Source of the DNA: CBDDHT01 sp965228615
GTDB taxonomy: Bacteria > Pseudomonadota > Alphaproteobacteria > Rhizobiales > Methyloligellaceae
Direction of reading: 5' to 3'
DNA: 64,000 bases
Assembly: GCA_965228615.1 (NCBI GenBank)
Contig: CBDDHT010000001.1
Span: 434,001 to 498,000, forward strand
The position numbers and the translations under genes are program-made. This document shows, piece by piece, positions 42,939-50,398 of this stretch. Below the pieces are notes generated by a model. That model was not told the origin of the DNA. It did not search any database and saw only the letters and a program-made list of their open reading frames with translations. The stretch's first letter is position 1. Each line of letters opens with the position of its first letter.

Positions 42939-43532
42939 ATGGCAAGAATGAAGTTCCTTTGTGATGCGGAACGTTGCATCGAATGCAACGCCTGTGTCAC
43001 GGCTTGTAAGAACGAGCATGAGGTGCCGTGGGGCATCAACCGGCGTCGTGTCGTCACGATCAATGACGGCAAGCCGGGCGAGCGTTCCATATCGGTTGCC
43101 TGCATGCACTGCTCGGATGCACCGTGCATGGCGGTGTGTCCTGTGGATTGCTTCTACACCACCGATGACGGTGTTGTGCTGCACTCCAAGGACCTTTGCA
43201 TCGGCTGCGGCTATTGCTTCTATGCGTGTCCTTTCGGCGCGCCGCAATTCCCGCAGGTCGGCAACTTCGGATCACGGGGCAAGATGGACAAATGTACCTT
43301 CTGCGCCGGTGGACCGGAGAAAGACAACTCTGCGGCCGAACACAAGAAATACGGTCGCAATCGTCTTGCCGAAGGCAAGCCCCCGCTTTGTGCGGAAATG
43401 TGCGCCACCAAGGCCCTTCTGGGCGGTGATGGCGACAAGATCTCGGACATCTATCGCAACCGCGTCGTCGCACGTGGTTTCGGTGCCGGTGCCTGGGGTT
43501 GGGGCAAGGCCTATCCAGGTCAGGGTACCTAA
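42939..43532 (+). CDS. fdhB: Formate dehydrogenase iron-sulfur (beta) subunit
   Basis: A 197-residue ferredoxin-type protein with 16 cysteines in four [4Fe-4S] groups: Cys13/16/19/23 (CIECNACVTAC), Cys55/58/63/67 (CMHCSDAPCMAVC), Cys87/90/93/97 (CIGCGYCFYAC) and Cys119/122/151/155 (CTFC, CAEMC). It carries electrons from FdhA towards cytochrome b. No transmembrane anchor follows, unlike E. coli FdnH, whose C-terminal helix crosses the membrane, so it should associate with the periplasmic face through partners and cross by the FdhA Tat signal. AAGGAGG before the ATG is a strong ribosome-binding site. A strong terminator follows 12 bp after the stop. Confidence 0.96.
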   Translation: MARMKFLCDAERCIECNACVTACKNEHEVPWGINRRRVVTINDGKPGERSISVACMHCSDAPCMAVCPVDCFYTTDDGVVLHSKDLCIGCGYCFYACPFGAPQFPQVGNFGSRGKMDKCTFCAGGPEKDNSAAEHKKYGRNRLAEGKPPLCAEMCATKALLGGDGDKISDIYRNRVVARGFGAGAWGWGKAYPGQGT

Positions 43533-43544
43533 GTCGAAAATCCG

Positions 43545-43582
43545 CGGGGCGGCCTCACGGCCGCCCCGTATTTTTCATTTTT
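43545..43582 (+). terminator. Rho-independent terminator after fdhB
   Basis: CGGGGCGGCC (43545-43554) pairs perfectly with GGCCGCCCCG (43559-43568) over a TCAC loop, followed by TATTTTTCATTTTT. A ten-pair G+C stem plus a T-rich run is a textbook terminator. It lies inside the FDH gene set, before fdhC, so fdhC and the genes after it need read-through or their own promoter in 43583-43827. Confidence 0.9.
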
Positions 43583-43827
43583 GCGCCAATGTTTTAACAG
43601 TTTTTTTCTGGCTTTTCGAAGAGCCCGGTTTAGCAATTCGGTTTGAAGATTTTCCAAAGAACGCGGTTCAGGTCTATAAGCTCCAGATCGCAAAATAAGA
43701 TGCTGCTGCGGATTAACCTGTGTCTCATTGAGACCGATATTTCCGCAGTTGGCGGATCTACAATCGGCGACGATAATTGTTTGGCGGCGGCCGTGAGCCC
43801 AGAGGGGCAATGAAGGAGTATGCAGCG

Positions 43828-45039
43828 ATGATAAGAACAGGCGCGTTGGTTCTTGGAGTGGTCAGAGCCGTTGCATGTCTCATGCTGTTGGTCGGGGGAA
43901 TGGTCTGGCTTGGCCAAACGGCGACAGATGCCAATGCACAATCGAATGTGCGCCCGCCGGCGGGTGCTGTGCAAAATGCAGCACCTTCGCCGAGCCTGCG
44001 AAAAGACATCCCGAATTACTCGCCGGTCCCGCTTCAACTGGAAGAAGGGAACGTGCCGGGTGCGTCCAAGGGGAACAAGTCGGACACGGATTTCTGGAGC
44101 AAATTGCGGCACGGCTATAGCGGCGCTGTTTCAATTCCCGATCAGAATGCCGGCACATTTATCCAGTCGCAGGGCGATGATTGGCGCAATTTCCGAAATG
44201 GTCCGATGAAGAAATGGACCGGAATCGGTCTTGGATCAGTCCTGGTCCTTTTGCTGCTCTTCTTTCTTTTACGCGGACGGATCAAGATCGAACATGGTAA
44301 GGCCGGCGAGACGATCACACGTTTCATCGATGCGGAGCGCATGGCGCACTGGCTGCTTGCCATTTCCTTCATCATCCTCGCGATTACCGGACTCAATCTG
44401 ACGTTCGGTAAGTATTTCCTCCCCGATCTGATCGGCAAGGAGGCTTTCGCGTTCATCACTGTAAACGGGAAGTGGATCCACAACTACGTGGCTTTCGGAT
44501 TCATGGTGGCCTTGGCGATGATCTTCCTCATGTGGGTGAAGGACAACATCCCGAACAAGTATGATGTCGTCTGGTTGCTCAAAGGCGGCGGTCTCTTCAT
44601 GAAGGGGGTGCACCCGCCATCAAAGAAGTTCAATGCAGGTCAGAAGCTGATCTTCTGGAGCGTCATTCTCGGCGGTCTGTCACTCAGTCTTTCAGGGATC
44701 GCTTTGCTGTTCCCGTTCGAAACAACGATGTTTGCTGACACGTTTGTGCTGTTGAACAAAGTTGGATTCCAGCTGCCGACGGAACTGACTCCGCTTCAGG
44801 AAATGCAGCTTGCCTCCCTCTGGCACGCAATTATGTCGGCAGTCCTGATCGGTATCGTTGTGGCCCACATCTATATCGGCTCTGTCGGAATGGAAGGCGC
44901 CTTCGATGCCATGGGATCGGGTGAGGTCGACATCAATTGGGCCAAAGAACATCACTCCATCTGGGCCGAAAAGGTGATCGCCGAGAAGGCCAAGAACGGC
45001 TCGGGTCAGCAAGCGGAAGCCGCGGCTCCGGCTGAATGA
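43828..45039 (+). CDS. fdhC: Formate dehydrogenase cytochrome b (gamma) subunit
   Basis: A 403-residue membrane protein. Of the in-frame starts at 43777 (TTG), 43810 and 43828, the last has AAGGAG (43813-43818) nine bases before it and gives a clean signal peptide (VACLMLLVGGMVWLGQTATD, ends ANAQ). A Pro-rich periplasmic segment of about 100 residues precedes four helices typical of FdnI-type di-haem cytochromes, including MAHWLLAISFIILAITGLNL, HNYVAFGFMVALAMIFLMW and LWHAIMSAVLIGIVVAHIYIG. Haem-ligand histidines lie in MAHW, WIHNY, and LWHAI/VAHIY. It passes electrons from FdhB to quinone. It is longer than FdnI at the N-terminus. It is separated from fdhB by a terminator. Confidence 0.93.
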   Translation: MIRTGALVLGVVRAVACLMLLVGGMVWLGQTATDANAQSNVRPPAGAVQNAAPSPSLRKDIPNYSPVPLQLEEGNVPGASKGNKSDTDFWSKLRHGYSGAVSIPDQNAGTFIQSQGDDWRNFRNGPMKKWTGIGLGSVLVLLLLFFLLRGRIKIEHGKAGETITRFIDAERMAHWLLAISFIILAITGLNLTFGKYFLPDLIGKEAFAFITVNGKWIHNYVAFGFMVALAMIFLMWVKDNIPNKYDVVWLLKGGGLFMKGVHPPSKKFNAGQKLIFWSVILGGLSLSLSGIALLFPFETTMFADTFVLLNKVGFQLPTELTPLQEMQLASLWHAIMSAVLIGIVVAHIYIGSVGMEGAFDAMGSGEVDINWAKEHHSIWAEKVIAEKAKNGSGQQAEAAAPAE

Positions 45040-45040
45040 A

Positions 45041-45077
45041 GAACGGGCCAGGGCGGTATTCGCCGCCATGGCCGTTC
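45041..45077 (+). other. Long hairpin between fdhC and the WD40-cytochrome gene
   Basis: GAACGG(g)CCA and GGCGG on the left pair with CCGCC and TGGCCGTTC on the right around TATTCG, leaving one bulge and one mismatch. No T tract follows. It starts just after the fdhC stop and ends 20 bp before the next start. It could be a pause or RNA-processing site that lowers expression downstream. Confidence 0.45.
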
Positions 45078-45097
45078 AGCCGCGTTGCATTTGACAT

Positions 45098-46558
45098 ATG
45101 ACCGCAATCCTATTCAGACGGACCAAATGGTCCATTGTCCGGCCACAGCATTCGATCCGTAAAGCGGGATCGATCCTGTGTCTCCTGGCAGTTCTGTTGC
45201 TCGCAGCCGGTCCGCTGATCCAGGCAGAGGCCAAACAGTCGCTCAAGGCTGCTGTCGGTCCGGCTGCACCTTCCAATCTCATTGGACATGGGGGGCCTGT
45301 GAAGGTTGTCCACTTGAACGATAAAGCGGACAAGGCGCTAACAGGCAGTTTCGACTACAGCTTGATGCTTTGGGATCTGACGGCATCGCCACCGACCGTG
45401 ATCAAGCGTTTTGAAGATCATGAAGGTGCGGTCAATGCAGCTGCATTCCTTCCTGGAGAGCGCCAGGCGGTGGCCGCAGGAGACGATGGTGCTGTCTGGC
45501 TCTGGGACCTTCAGACTGGCAAGCTCAGCCATCGGTTTTCGGGGCATACGGCGAAGATCATGGCCGTTGCGGTTTCGCCTGATGGTGCGTTTGCAGCATC
45601 GGCCAGCTGGGACGGGACGGTCAGACTCTGGAATCTCAAGACGCTTGCTGCCGGTCCGGTTCTCTTGGGTCACAGAGGGGCTGTCAACGCTCTGGCCTTT
45701 TCGCAGGACGGCAGTCTGGTCTACACGGCAGGCTATGACGGCACGATCCGGAGCTGGTCGCGTGCCAGCGGTGCATTCATACGCCTGTTCTACCGTCACG
45801 GTTGGGGCCTCAATGTCATGCAGCGGCTGCCAGGTACGGAGACGCTCATTTTCGGGTCGCTCAACGGTGCGGTTGGTGTGGTCGACAGCGTTAGTGGCGA
45901 TGTGATCAAGACGTTGCAACCCCATGACAAGCCTGTTCTTGCGCTCGACATTCTTGAGAAGCCGGGGCTGGTGGCGACGGGCGGCGGCGGTGGCAATATC
46001 CATGTCTGGCGTATTGGCGATTGGGCCAAGATTGAGACCTATCGCAACCCGTATGGTCCGGTTTGGGCGCTCTCTTTCGGGGCGCAGGGCACACGCCTCT
46101 ATTATGGCGGTCTCGACGACTTTGTCACGATGTGGCAGGTGACGCCGCGCGAGCCCTTTGAGACCGTGCAGAGCAAATTTCCACGCCGTTTTCAGATTAG
46201 CGAAACCGTTTCGCTGGGCGAGCGGCAGTTCGCGCGCAAGTGCAGTATCTGTCATACGCTGAAACCGGATGGACGAAACCGCGCAGGACCGACACTCTAC
46301 AAGCTGTTTGGCCGTAAGGCAGGAACGCTGCCCAACTACCCCTATTCGGATGCGTTGAAATCAGCCAAGATCGTTTGGAACGAAGAGACCATCGCGAAGC
46401 TTTTCGATATCGGACCGGAGCATTATACGCCGGGCACCAAGATGCCTTTGCAACGGATTGCAGACAAAGACAAGCGAGAGGCGCTGGTCGCCTTTCTCAA
46501 GGCTGCAACGCAATCGGACACCGCGGAAAGCTCATCGCCCGAGACCAAGAAGGAGTAA
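45098..46558 (+). CDS. Exported WD40-repeat / cytochrome c fusion protein
   Basis: A 486-residue protein. A long-n-region signal peptide (LCLLAVLLLAAGPLIQAEA, about 28-46) sends it to the periplasm. Residues 60-350 form about seven WD40 blades (repeats such as GHTAKIMAVAVSPDG with DGTVRLWNL). Residues 370-475 are a class I cytochrome c: haem-binding CSICH (382-386), and the distal Met in PGTKMPLQ (Met449). Position 59 bp after fdhC suggests it takes electrons from the FDH complex, or docks it to another acceptor. The blades may bind FdhA or FdhB; that is inference. A 42-codon gene follows 4 bp downstream. Confidence 0.93.
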   Translation: MTAILFRRTKWSIVRPQHSIRKAGSILCLLAVLLLAAGPLIQAEAKQSLKAAVGPAAPSNLIGHGGPVKVVHLNDKADKALTGSFDYSLMLWDLTASPPTVIKRFEDHEGAVNAAAFLPGERQAVAAGDDGAVWLWDLQTGKLSHRFSGHTAKIMAVAVSPDGAFAASASWDGTVRLWNLKTLAAGPVLLGHRGAVNALAFSQDGSLVYTAGYDGTIRSWSRASGAFIRLFYRHGWGLNVMQRLPGTETLIFGSLNGAVGVVDSVSGDVIKTLQPHDKPVLALDILEKPGLVATGGGGGNIHVWRIGDWAKIETYRNPYGPVWALSFGAQGTRLYYGGLDDFVTMWQVTPREPFETVQSKFPRRFQISETVSLGERQFARKCSICHTLKPDGRNRAGPTLYKLFGRKAGTLPNYPYSDALKSAKIVWNEETIAKLFDIGPEHYTPGTKMPLQRIADKDKREALVAFLKAATQSDTAESSSPETKKE

Positions 46559-46561
46559 GAT

Positions 46562-46690
46562 ATGAAGGCATTCGTCGCCAGCCTTGCACTACTCGTCGCA
46601 ATCAGCGCATGTGCCTATTACGCACTCGACCGGTTGGACATGTCCGCCGCCGATGTCTTCCAGTCGCAATCCGGTAATGTCAGGCTTTGA
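46562..46690 (+). CDS. 42-residue membrane peptide in the FDH operon
   Basis: Translation: MKAFVASLALLVAISACAYY then ALDRLDMSAADVFQSQSGN and VRL. It has AAGGAG shortly before the ATG, and starts 4 bp after the stop of the WD40-cytochrome gene. Its stop overlaps the TTG start of the protease gene (TTGA at 46687-46690), so it is firmly placed in the translated chain. The first 20 residues are a hydrophobic helix with a Cys; cleavage after SACA or a lipobox-like site (ISAC) is possible, though a single-pass anchor is as likely. The length is too short for family recognition. Probably a real small subunit or lipoprotein. Confidence 0.65.
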   Translation: MKAFVASLALLVAISACAYYALDRLDMSAADVFQSQSGNVRL

Positions 46691-47655
46691 GTTCGGCTCG
46701 TCATCGATGGGGTAAATGTATCCGAGCATTCCTGCTTGCGATTGTTGTTGGTTGGACCGTTCTACTTACCGACACGCGTTCCGCCACAAGCGAACCGTTG
46801 CGGTCGGCCTTTGACTCTGTGGTGAGCGTCCTTCCCGACTGGCCACCCGACGTGCGCCGGGTCGAAGAGCCAGAGGGCAGCGGTGTTGTTCTCATCGATG
46901 GCCATACGATCGTGACAACAGCCCACGTCATCAACAAGGCCAGACGAATTCGCGTCCGCACGCATGATGGCCGCATTCTCGTTGCCAAACGACTGGCCAG
47001 CGACGCTGCAACAGACATTGCTGTGTTGACGATCGAGGAGACGCTTCCTGTTTTCAGCGCTCAATTGGATGAACCGGATTTCGGGCAGGATGCCTGTGCG
47101 ATCGGCAACGCGTTCGGGTTGGGCCTATCTCTCACATGTGGTGTGATTTCAGGCATTCACCGCGCCGGAGTCGGCTTCAATCGTATAGAAGACTTTGTGC
47201 AGACCGATGCCGCCGTCAATCCGGGAGCGTCGGGCGGTGCGCTGGTCACGCGCAACGGACAGTTCATCGGTCTTCTATCGGCAATCTTCACCAAGAAATC
47301 CGATGCTAATATCGGGGTGAACTTCGCCGTCGCCGCACCACTCGTCGAGCGGGTTGCGCGCGAGCTGAAAGAATCGGGAAAAGTGGCGTGGGTGAATGTG
47401 GGGCTGCGATTGGTGCGGGCGCCGGAAAAAGGCAAGACAGGACGCCTCGGCGCTCGGGTCCGTGCTGTTCGGCCGGGATTGCCTGCCGCGAAGGCCGGGG
47501 TCCTGGCTGGTGACATTGTTCTCAAGGCTGGAGCAAGGCAGGTTCGCAAGCCATCAGACCTGACAAGCGCGCTGGCGTCTCTCGCTAAGCCGGCGGCCGT
47601 TGAGCTCGTTGTCGAGCGTGATGGCCATGAAAAAACGCTTACGCTGAAATACTGA
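46687..47655 (+). CDS. Trypsin-like serine protease with PDZ domain (HtrA-like)
   Basis: A 322-residue periplasmic protease. No ATG is available in frame before the conserved region. TTG at 46687, overlapping the preceding stop, is the best start. Residues 12-34 form a signal peptide. The catalytic triad is His80 (TTAHV), Asp110 (ATDIAVL) and Ser182 (NPGASGGAL). PDZ-like residues about 230-320 hold LPAAKAGVLAGDIVLKAG. It differs from DegP in having one PDZ domain and a short linker. Within the FDH operon it might clip or check periplasmic FDH parts; a second trypsin-like protease gene lies at 56757. Confidence 0.9.
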   Translation: MSSARHRWGKCIRAFLLAIVVGWTVLLTDTRSATSEPLRSAFDSVVSVLPDWPPDVRRVEEPEGSGVVLIDGHTIVTTAHVINKARRIRVRTHDGRILVAKRLASDAATDIAVLTIEETLPVFSAQLDEPDFGQDACAIGNAFGLGLSLTCGVISGIHRAGVGFNRIEDFVQTDAAVNPGASGGALVTRNGQFIGLLSAIFTKKSDANIGVNFAVAAPLVERVARELKESGKVAWVNVGLRLVRAPEKGKTGRLGARVRAVRPGLPAAKAGVLAGDIVLKAGARQVRKPSDLTSALASLAKPAAVELVVERDGHEKTLTLKY

Positions 47656-47678
47656 ATTCAACCGAATAGGAGAGTCTT

Positions 47679-47873
47679 ATGGACCAGGAGAGTTTCAACA
47701 TGTCGATGCGAAAATTTCTGAAGCAGGTCGGCGTGACATCGCAGCAAGAAATCGAACGCGTTGTCCGCGACGGTTCCTTGTCCGGCCAATCGACGCTGAA
47801 GGTCAAAGTCGTTCTGACGGCCGAGGGCACGGACCTCAACCATGTCGTCGATGGCGAAATCGATCTCGGATAG
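47679..47873 (+). CDS. DUF6494 family small protein
   Basis: A 64-residue soluble protein with AGGAG before its ATG. MDQESFNMSMRKFLKQVGVTSQQEIE matches the DUF6494 pattern, and the C-terminal LKVKVVLTAEGTDLNHVVDGEI is the second block. The family is known as short helical-then-strand proteins encoded near formate dehydrogenase and related genes; no role is established. It lies between the protease and the ligase-like gene in the same operon. Confidence 0.85.
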   Translation: MDQESFNMSMRKFLKQVGVTSQQEIERVVRDGSLSGQSTLKVKVVLTAEGTDLNHVVDGEIDLG

Positions 47874-47885
47874 TGGACTGAACCG

Positions 47886-48641
47886 GTGCATCTGCCAGAC
47901 CCCGTCTTCCCGCCTCTGCTAACCGGTCATGATGTAAGAGGCGCCACAAGGCCCTTCGATCAGGCGTGCGGCGATGCCGCCACGGGCAAACTCGGTGCGG
48001 GTGATGTGGTTTGGAGCCGCAATACGTCGCGTCTCGAAATGGCAATCATCCTTGAGCCGGAAGTGCCGTTGTCGCGTGCGGTCGAGATGATGCCGCTGGC
48101 GATGGTCGCGATCGGCGACTGCCTCGGCGCGCTGACACCGCCGCAGGTGGGCGTGATGTTTCGATGGCCCGATACCATCATGATGAACGGTGGAGCTGCA
48201 GGCATCGTTCGCGGTGCATGGGGCGGTTCCCCGGATCCCTCGAATGTACCGGATTGGCTCGTCATCTGCCCGCAGTTGCGCCATATGCGCGAACCCAACG
48301 ATCCGGAACCGGGCGATACACCCGATGTCACCTGGATTTCGGAGGAAGGCGGCGGTGAGCTGACGCGAACGGATCTCATTGAATCTTCCAGCCGGCATTT
48401 CCTGTCGTGGCTCAACACCTGGCAGAATGACGGTTTCCGGTCTCTTCATGAGAACTGGATGTTCCGCGCGGAGGGGCGTGATGAGCAAATCACGGTTTCG
48501 TCCGGCGAAGACAAGGTGACCGGTTTGTTCAGTGGTCTCGATGAGAGCGGCAACCTTCTGCTCAAAGGCGAGGACGGCGCCATGCGCTCCGTCTCGCTCG
48601 TGGAACGGTTCGAGCATCGCGGCGCATCCAGTCCGGCATGA
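47886..48641 (+). CDS. Biotin/lipoate protein ligase-like protein with altered active site
   Basis: A 251-residue protein from GTG at 47886. The fold is that of the biotin/lipoate protein ligase family (BPL_LplA_LipB_2), with a C-terminal SH3-like part (KVTGLFSGLDESGNLLLKGEDGA). In working biotin ligases KWPND(x)nK carries catalytic lysines. Here the same region reads FRWPDTIMMNGGAAGIV, with Arg in place of the first Lys and no second Lys. The GRGRxG adenylate loop is also replaced (VVWSRNTSRLEM). It is therefore unlikely to be a normal ligase. It is coupled to the DUF6505 gene by a 4-bp overlap, within the FDH operon. Binding of a cofactor or FDH subunit is possible. Confidence 0.85.
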   Translation: MHLPDPVFPPLLTGHDVRGATRPFDQACGDAATGKLGAGDVVWSRNTSRLEMAIILEPEVPLSRAVEMMPLAMVAIGDCLGALTPPQVGVMFRWPDTIMMNGGAAGIVRGAWGGSPDPSNVPDWLVICPQLRHMREPNDPEPGDTPDVTWISEEGGGELTRTDLIESSSRHFLSWLNTWQNDGFRSLHENWMFRAEGRDEQITVSSGEDKVTGLFSGLDESGNLLLKGEDGAMRSVSLVERFEHRGASSPA

Positions 48642-49129
48642 TGAAATTCCTTCGCACAATCCGGTTCGACATGTCTGATGACAATGTCTTCGATTCGGCT
48701 TCCGGCGGTGGCGAGTGGTCGGTATCCGGCGCGTTTGCATTCGTGAATCTTGACTCGGATGAGATTGCCGGAAAGACCAAACAGGCCTTTTCCAACGGCT
48801 TCCTGGGTCTCGGGTCATTTGGCCGGTCGACATTCGCTGTCGTGACGGAAATCACCGAGGACGAACTCAACACTGTCGAAAAGATGCTGGCCGAGCACTT
48901 TGTCGATGCTTACGGGGCGCCGGACCTGGCGAGCGCCTTGCCGGTTGCACGCGAAGAGTGTTCATTTGTCCGTGATCTGTGTACCGATACACCTATCAAT
49001 ACGGTCTTTACCGTACGCCGCTCGCTCGACGATGATGAGCAGATCAGCGAAGAGTTTCGCACGATGCAGGCGCCGACGGGCGAAGCGCAGCATGCCCGCA
49101 TCTGGACCATGGTGGATGAAGATGACTGA
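48638..49129 (+). CDS. DUF6505 family protein
   Basis: A 163-residue soluble protein. MKFLRTIRFDMSDDNVFDSA, WSVSGAFAF and FGRSTFAVVTEITEDEL fit DUF6505, encoded in FDH accessory clusters of alphaproteobacteria. Acidic, with no membrane segments and no obvious catalytic motif. The start overlaps the ligase-like stop (ATGA) and its own stop is overlapped by the next gene (8 bp), so the three are translated together. No function known. Confidence 0.85.
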   Translation: MMKFLRTIRFDMSDDNVFDSASGGGEWSVSGAFAFVNLDSDEIAGKTKQAFSNGFLGLGSFGRSTFAVVTEITEDELNTVEKMLAEHFVDAYGAPDLASALPVAREECSFVRDLCTDTPINTVFTVRRSLDDDEQISEEFRTMQAPTGEAQHARIWTMVDEDD

Positions 49130-50135
49130 GTTTTGGCGATCGGCGGGCACGCATCTGGTTTCGGTCAACGCCGACGGCTGGTTGGACGTGACCCCCGACT
49201 TGGTGCGCGCCTATTTCGCCCGGCCCGAAGTCCGGCCGATCGATACGTCATGTGATCAAGAAATACGGCTGTTCGAAGATCTGATGGCGAATCCGATGAT
49301 GACAGTCGACGATGCACGATTGGCGACAATCGACGATGCCGATGCAGCGGACAATTATCGAACAGTTCTCGATTTCCGTGCCCGGTTGGTGGAAGCCGGA
49401 ACCATCGAAGGCGCTTATCTGTCGATGATGCGCAAGGCGGATGCCCGCGTGCCTTCGATCTTCCTGGATCAGATGGTGCATCTCATCGTGCATAATATTC
49501 TGGGCAAGGCGACCGACCCGATCAGGCTGCGGGCAGGTGAGATTTTCTTTCGCGAGCAGAATGTCTCTACCGATGAGGGGCGCATTATGCTGGCTGACGA
49601 GGAAGTGATTGCCATGCACGCGGAAACAGGTGGAGCAGGGGCCCTTGGGCAATTGCTTGTTTCCAGCGATACGCCCATGCGTCAGATCGAACTCGATGTG
49701 CTCGATGAAGACAACAAGGCCATGTATTGGGAGCGGTCGGACAATTTCGATACGGTGGTCGATTTTCGCTTCACCCAGCCTGCGCTCGATGCATTCGCGC
49801 GCGTGATCGAGGCCTGGATCCTTCATTTCCTCGATCTGAAGGTGAAGGTCCAGCCGCGCCGCTCCATTGAAGACGAGCATTGGAGTTGGCATATCGGTCT
49901 CGATGCAGAGGCGACGCGTATCCTCAATGCCCTCTACAGGGAGGAGACGGTCGAACCGCAGGACGCCGAACGCCTTGTTGCTCTTTTCCAGATGGACATC
50001 GAGGATCAGCATCGCGTCGGGCCGACCATGAGCGGAAAGCCAATCTATCTCGGTCTCGCGATGACCGAAGACAAATCCGTACAGATGAAGCCGCAGAACC
50101 TGCTTACCAACCTGCCGATCATCGAGCCGGCCTGA
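49122..50135 (+). CDS. DUF6352 family protein
   Basis: A 337-residue protein. The frame is open from 48900, but that part shadows the DUF6505 gene; ATG at 49122 within an 8-bp overlap is the proper start. MTEFWRSAGTHLVSVNADGWLDVTPDLVRAYFARPEV is a DUF6352 opening. The remainder is mixed alpha/beta with no catalytic motif I can name. It is the last gene before the IS4 element, so the operon may originally have continued beyond it. Family known from FDH accessory clusters, function unknown. Confidence 0.85.
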   Translation: MTEFWRSAGTHLVSVNADGWLDVTPDLVRAYFARPEVRPIDTSCDQEIRLFEDLMANPMMTVDDARLATIDDADAADNYRTVLDFRARLVEAGTIEGAYLSMMRKADARVPSIFLDQMVHLIVHNILGKATDPIRLRAGEIFFREQNVSTDEGRIMLADEEVIAMHAETGGAGALGQLLVSSDTPMRQIELDVLDEDNKAMYWERSDNFDTVVDFRFTQPALDAFARVIEAWILHFLDLKVKVQPRRSIEDEHWSWHIGLDAEATRILNALYREETVEPQDAERLVALFQMDIEDQHRVGPTMSGKPIYLGLAMTEDKSVQMKPQNLLTNLPIIEPA

Positions 50136-50239
50136 TATTCCAGGTGACGCAGGCCAGACGCTCGTCAACACGAATACGACGTCCCGAACTTGATCCGTGA
50201 CCGAGGGCGATGCTGCAGCAATTCTGCCCGTGGCCTTGG

Positions 50240-50260
50240 ATCCCGCACCAAGTGCGGGAT
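50240..50260. repeat. Perfect REP-like hairpin
   Basis: ATCCCGCAC (50240-50248) pairs with GTGCGGGAT (50252-50260) over a CAA loop. Its setting (CTTGGATCCCGCACCAAG) is of the common intergenic alphaproteobacterial kind. It stands between the DUF6352 stop and a second repeat and may act as a message-end stabiliser. Confidence 0.6.
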
Positions 50261-50398
50261 GCTGCGGGGGAGAGACGGCAAATGCCAATCTCAATGCCTG
50301 CTTGGTTTAAAGCTCTCCCTCGTCATTCCTGCGAAGGCAGGAATCCAGTTCGATTAAGACATACGATTGTGCCGCTCGACTGGATCCCAGTCTTCGCT

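Noticed and set aside
48900..49121. Upstream start for the DUF6352 gene
   Set aside because: The extension lies fully inside DUF6505 in another frame and is Arg/Ser-rich, like a shadow.
49248..50294. Minus-strand open frame opposite the DUF6352 gene
   Set aside because: It is an antisense shadow; DUF6352 is supported by operon overlap and family pattern.
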